From: Cryomorphaceae bacterium
GTDB taxonomy: Bacteria > Bacteroidota > Bacteroidia > Flavobacteriales > Schleiferiaceae
DNA length: 9,742 nt
NCBI GenBank assembly: GCA_949547975.1
Contig: CATITW010000068.1
Span: forward strand, 1-9,742
Direction of reading: 5' to 3'
Each line of letters begins with the position of its first letter. Position 1 is the first letter of the stretch. The translations under genes were made by a program, and so were the position numbers. This document shows positions 7,400-9,742 of this stretch, piece by piece. The notes below the pieces were generated by a model. It was given only the letters and a program-made list of their open reading frames with translations. It did not search any database and had not been told where the DNA came from.

Positions 7400-8281
7400 C
7401 TATTCCAAGATCAGCTCAAGGGAACGGCTGAGTCCAAAGACGCCATAGCCGCCGTCCACGTTGCTGTAGATGACTACGGGTTCAGCGAACGGATTGTTTT
7501 GCGCGTTTTGGTAAGTGCTGATGCTGCGGTAATAGTTGTGGGCAGCCTCCGAAAGTGATTTTACCGTGAGGCGGTATTCGTACTCTTCACCGGCGAGGAA
7601 TACAGGAGCGGCCAGGTTGAGCGCGAGGTCCGCGTCGATCCCGTTTTCAGAGATCAGCAATCCTTCTCCAGTGAGCTGGGTGGTGCGCTGATCGTCCGTA
7701 TAGAGATCGATGGGGTACCAGGAGGTGTCTCCGACGGCATTGAAGTCGGTGAATCGGATCGAGGCCACTAGGACGTAGTGCTGGTTGACCCCAGCGATGT
7801 CTTCGAGGGTGATTAAAATTTCGTCGGCCGGGGATTGGAAGACTTGAGTCGCACCCTTGTTGAGTTCTACTCCGGAAATGAGGGGGCGAGGAGGGAATTG
7901 GTCCGTAGCGGTAATGGGATCAAAATTTGTGTGTAACACCTCGAAAGTGTAGGTGCCTGCATCGGCGCCCAGCGTGTCATTCAGAGGCAGTGCATAGTAG
8001 CCTGACTGCGGGTCTTGCGTGTTCCAAGTGTGCTGCAGCACGTTGTCCTTGTACATGTTTATGGTCGCATCCTCCAGCAGTTCAGAAGCGTTCGTATCGA
8101 GCAGACCACGCGTCTGGCTGATCACTGCATAGAGCGTAGAATCCAGGTTGTCTGCGAACAGCGTTCCGACCATTACCGGGGTGTGTTCAGGCAAATCAAT
8201 ATCGCGAACCACACCTTCTGTAAGGTTGTCACAAGAGGAGATAATCGCGGCGAGTAGGACAATGAATAAGATCTTTTTCAT
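7400..8281 (-). CDS. DUF4249 family lipoprotein, partner of a TonB-dependent receptor
   Basis: A 293-residue lipoprotein. The signal peptide has MKK, a hydrophobic core (ILFIVLLAAII) and the lipobox I14-S-S-C17; the next residues are D18-N-L. The mature part is beta-rich with an N-terminal segment (about 30-150) ending in TFEVLHTNFDPITATDQFPPRP, the immunoglobulin-like strand pattern typical of DUF4249 proteins, followed by a second beta region (about 155-290) with the YRLTVKSLSEAAHNYYRSI motif. The biochemical role of the family is unknown; members are regularly encoded immediately after a TonB-dependent receptor, as here, where the gap is 3 bases. By analogy with other receptor-associated lipoproteins it may sit at the outer membrane and help capture or pass on the ligand (inference). 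Length is normal and the gene ends the operon at the 7344-7373 terminator. Confidence 0.87.
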   Translation of the reverse strand: MKKILFIVLLAAIISSCDNLTEGVVRDIDLPEHTPVMVGTLFADNLDSTLYAVISQTRGLLDTNASELLEDATINMYKDNVLQHTWNTQDPQSGYYALPLNDTLGADAGTYTFEVLHTNFDPITATDQFPPRPLISGVELNKGATQVFQSPADEILITLEDIAGVNQHYVLVASIRFTDFNAVGDTSWYPIDLYTDDQRTTQLTGEGLLISENGIDADLALNLAAPVFLAGEEYEYRLTVKSLSEAAHNYYRSISTYQNAQNNPFAEPVVIYSNVDGGYGVFGLSRSLELILE

Positions 8282-8284
8282 GGC

Positions 8285-9742
8285 TTAGAATTTAATGCGG
8301 TAAGCGATCGATGGAATGATCGGGAAGAGGCCGTATTCGCGAAGCTGAGGATTACCGTCTCTGTCCTGAGTCGTCTCCATAAAGAACGGGTTGAGGTTGT
8401 TGTAGGCATTGTAGGCACTGATCGTCCACCAGCGCTCGTAGGTTTTGCGCTTTTTACGGAAGCTCAAACTCAAATCTAGGCGGTGGTACGGGCTGTAGCG
8501 GTACGAATTGCGGTCCGTAGCACGCTCTACAGTAAGCTGGCGGTAGTTCCACCAAGAGAGCTCCTCAGGAAGTCCCGCGATGTAGCTGAACTCTGGAAGG
8601 GTCACAGCGCGCCCTGTTCCATAGACCCAAGCGGCAGAAAAGTTGATGTTCTCGGTAAGTTCATGGTTCATGACCACTGAAATATCGTGTCTGCGGTCGT
8701 AGGTAAAGAAGTAGCGCTCGCCGCCGTTAATCTCGTCAAACTGGCGGTAGCTCCAGCTGAGCGTGTAGCCGATCCACCCGTTCGTTTTACCGGCCTTCTT
8801 TTGGGCAAAGAATTCCATTCCGTAGCTCGTTCCTTGGCCTTGGGTGACCTTGTCTTCCCACGACTCGTCATCGACGCTGAACAGGAAGGAGGCGCCTTCA
8901 CGGTAAGAGACGAGGTTTTGCATGTCCTTGTAATAGCCCTCGATACTGAATTCGTAAGGGCCGATGTTTTTAGCCAAACCTGCGGCGTACTGCTGTGAGG
9001 TTTGTGGTTTGAGATTCGCTGTGGATGGGACCCAGAGATCGGTGGGTAAGCCCAGTCCTTCGTTCGTTAACAGGTTGACCGTCTGCATCATGTCCGCGTA
9101 GGAGGCCTTCAGGGCGATGTCTCCGGGCAAGCTGTAGTTCATTCCGATGCGGGGTTGCAAGCGGGAGTACGTGGTGTTTTCCACGAAGAGGGTGTTCAGG
9201 TGCAATCCATAGCCAATTTTGAAATTCTCATTCACGTTCCATTCATCCTCAACATACGCAAAGGCTTCGTTGGAGAAAATTTCCGCACCACCTATGGTCG
9301 TGTCGAGGTTAAATCCGGACTGTTGAAATTCAAAATTGGTCGCCCCGGGAGAAAATTTATGGTTCGTCCACCCACCGCCGTAACGGATGTAATGTTGCGG
9401 GTTCGGCACAAAATCAAAGTCGATGCGAGCGCCGTAGTCTTCGATTCCGGAAAAGTACAACCCTGCGAAGCGCGATTCCTCGGTGCCGGCTGTATCTGGG
9501 TAGTTCGGGAGGTAGCGTTCTTCTTGAGAAATACGCGTGTTGAAATTGTACACCGAACGGGTCGCAGTTACATTAGAAAAAAGCTTTGGCGACCACTGGT
9601 GGTTCCAGCGTGCGGCCGTTATTGAGTTTCTCCAATCGAGCCCAAAGCCAAATTCTGCCTGGTAGTCGTCGAAATCGTCGCGGCCCTTGGTTCCAAAATC
9701 GTCTTTGCCTTGAAAGTGGGAGAGGTACACGCGGTCTTTCTC
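8285..9742 (-). CDS. TonB-dependent receptor, C-terminal beta-barrel part, 5' end outside the window
   Basis: Outer-membrane active-uptake channel of which the last 485 residues are visible; the frame is open to the right edge, so the GTG at 9730 is not a start. The sequence consists of alternating amphipathic strands with aromatic girdles and polar loops, for example RIGMNYSLPGDIALKASYADMMQ, LKPQTSQQYAAGLAKNIGPYEFSIEGYYKDMQNLV and the late barrel motif AWVYGTGRAVTLPEF. The protein ends in IAYRIKF, a terminal phenylalanine as required for the BAM-recognised last strand. The plug and any N-terminal carboxypeptidase-like domain lie outside the window. The substrate cannot be inferred. The stop is 3 bases before the DUF4249 lipoprotein, so the two are co-transcribed. 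Confidence 0.92.
   Translation of the reverse strand, partial: EKDRVYLSHFQGKDDFGTKGRDDFDDYQAEFGFGLDWRNSITAARWNHQWSPKLFSNVTATRSVYNFNTRISQEERYLPNYPDTAGTEESRFAGLYFSGIEDYGARIDFDFVPNPQHYIRYGGGWTNHKFSPGATNFEFQQSGFNLDTTIGGAEIFSNEAFAYVEDEWNVNENFKIGYGLHLNTLFVENTTYSRLQPRIGMNYSLPGDIALKASYADMMQTVNLLTNEGLGLPTDLWVPSTANLKPQTSQQYAAGLAKNIGPYEFSIEGYYKDMQNLVSYREGASFLFSVDDESWEDKVTQGQGTSYGMEFFAQKKAGKTNGWIGYTLSWSYRQFDEINGGERYFFTYDRRHDISVVMNHELTENINFSAAWVYGTGRAVTLPEFSYIAGLPEELSWWNYRQLTVERATDRNSYRYSPYHRLDLSLSFRKKRKTYERWWTISAYNAYNNLNPFFMETTQDRDGNPQLREYGLFPIIPSIAYRIKF

Noticed and set aside
9155..9625. 156-codon plus-strand open frame opposite the TonB receptor
   Set aside because: The receptor frame shows clear beta-barrel periodicity across the same bases; the opposite translation has no recognisable domain or signal.
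1..9742. A novel defence or mobile system in the window
   Set aside because: No transposase, integrase, nuclease, helicase, toxin-antitoxin, repeat array or attachment-site signal was found. All frames of gene size belong to housekeeping or envelope families with uniform composition.

Overview
The window looks like ordinary chromosomal DNA from a Bacteroidota bacterium, probably of the Flavobacteriia type with about 50% GC. The evidence is a TonB-dependent receptor paired with a DUF4249 lipoprotein, a Bacteroidota-style TlpA lipoprotein with the GSWCPNCMDE signature, an HtpG whose ATP-site helix reads ELVSNAVDAT, an upstream match to the TAnnTTTG promoter box, and starts without clear Shine-Dalgarno sequences. 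The exact genus cannot be read from this stretch.

Layout, left to right. At 1-755 (+) lies the C-terminal part of a sodium:solute symporter, cut by the left edge. It converges, with 9 bases between, on a minus-strand block read from right to left: htpG (4296-6185), a strong hairpin terminator (4226-4248), then a three-gene operon of phosphohexomutase (2474-4189), thioredoxin-fold lipoprotein (1264-2469) and YkgJ-type cysteine-cluster protein (765-1271). The first two operon genes are 4 bases apart and the last two overlap by 8 bases. A divergent intergenic region (6186-6318) separates htpG from a plus-strand FabH-like ketoacyl synthase III (6319-7323). A bidirectional terminator (7344-7373) closes fabH and, from the other side, a minus-strand pair: a TonB-dependent receptor cut by the right edge (8285-9742) and a DUF4249 lipoprotein (7400-8281).

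The genes belong to several separate functions: sodium-coupled uptake, sugar-phosphate isomerisation, envelope thiol redox chemistry, protein folding, fatty-acid initiation and outer-membrane uptake. Only two groups are clearly organised as units: the mutase/TlpA/YkgJ operon and the TonB receptor/DUF4249 pair. No stretch above 300 bases lacks a gene. I see no tRNA, rRNA, CRISPR array, insertion sequence or phage gene, and no strong candidate for a new biological system. The most open questions are the tight coupling of a TlpA lipoprotein to a YkgJ protein, and the true substrate of the stand-alone FabH homologue.
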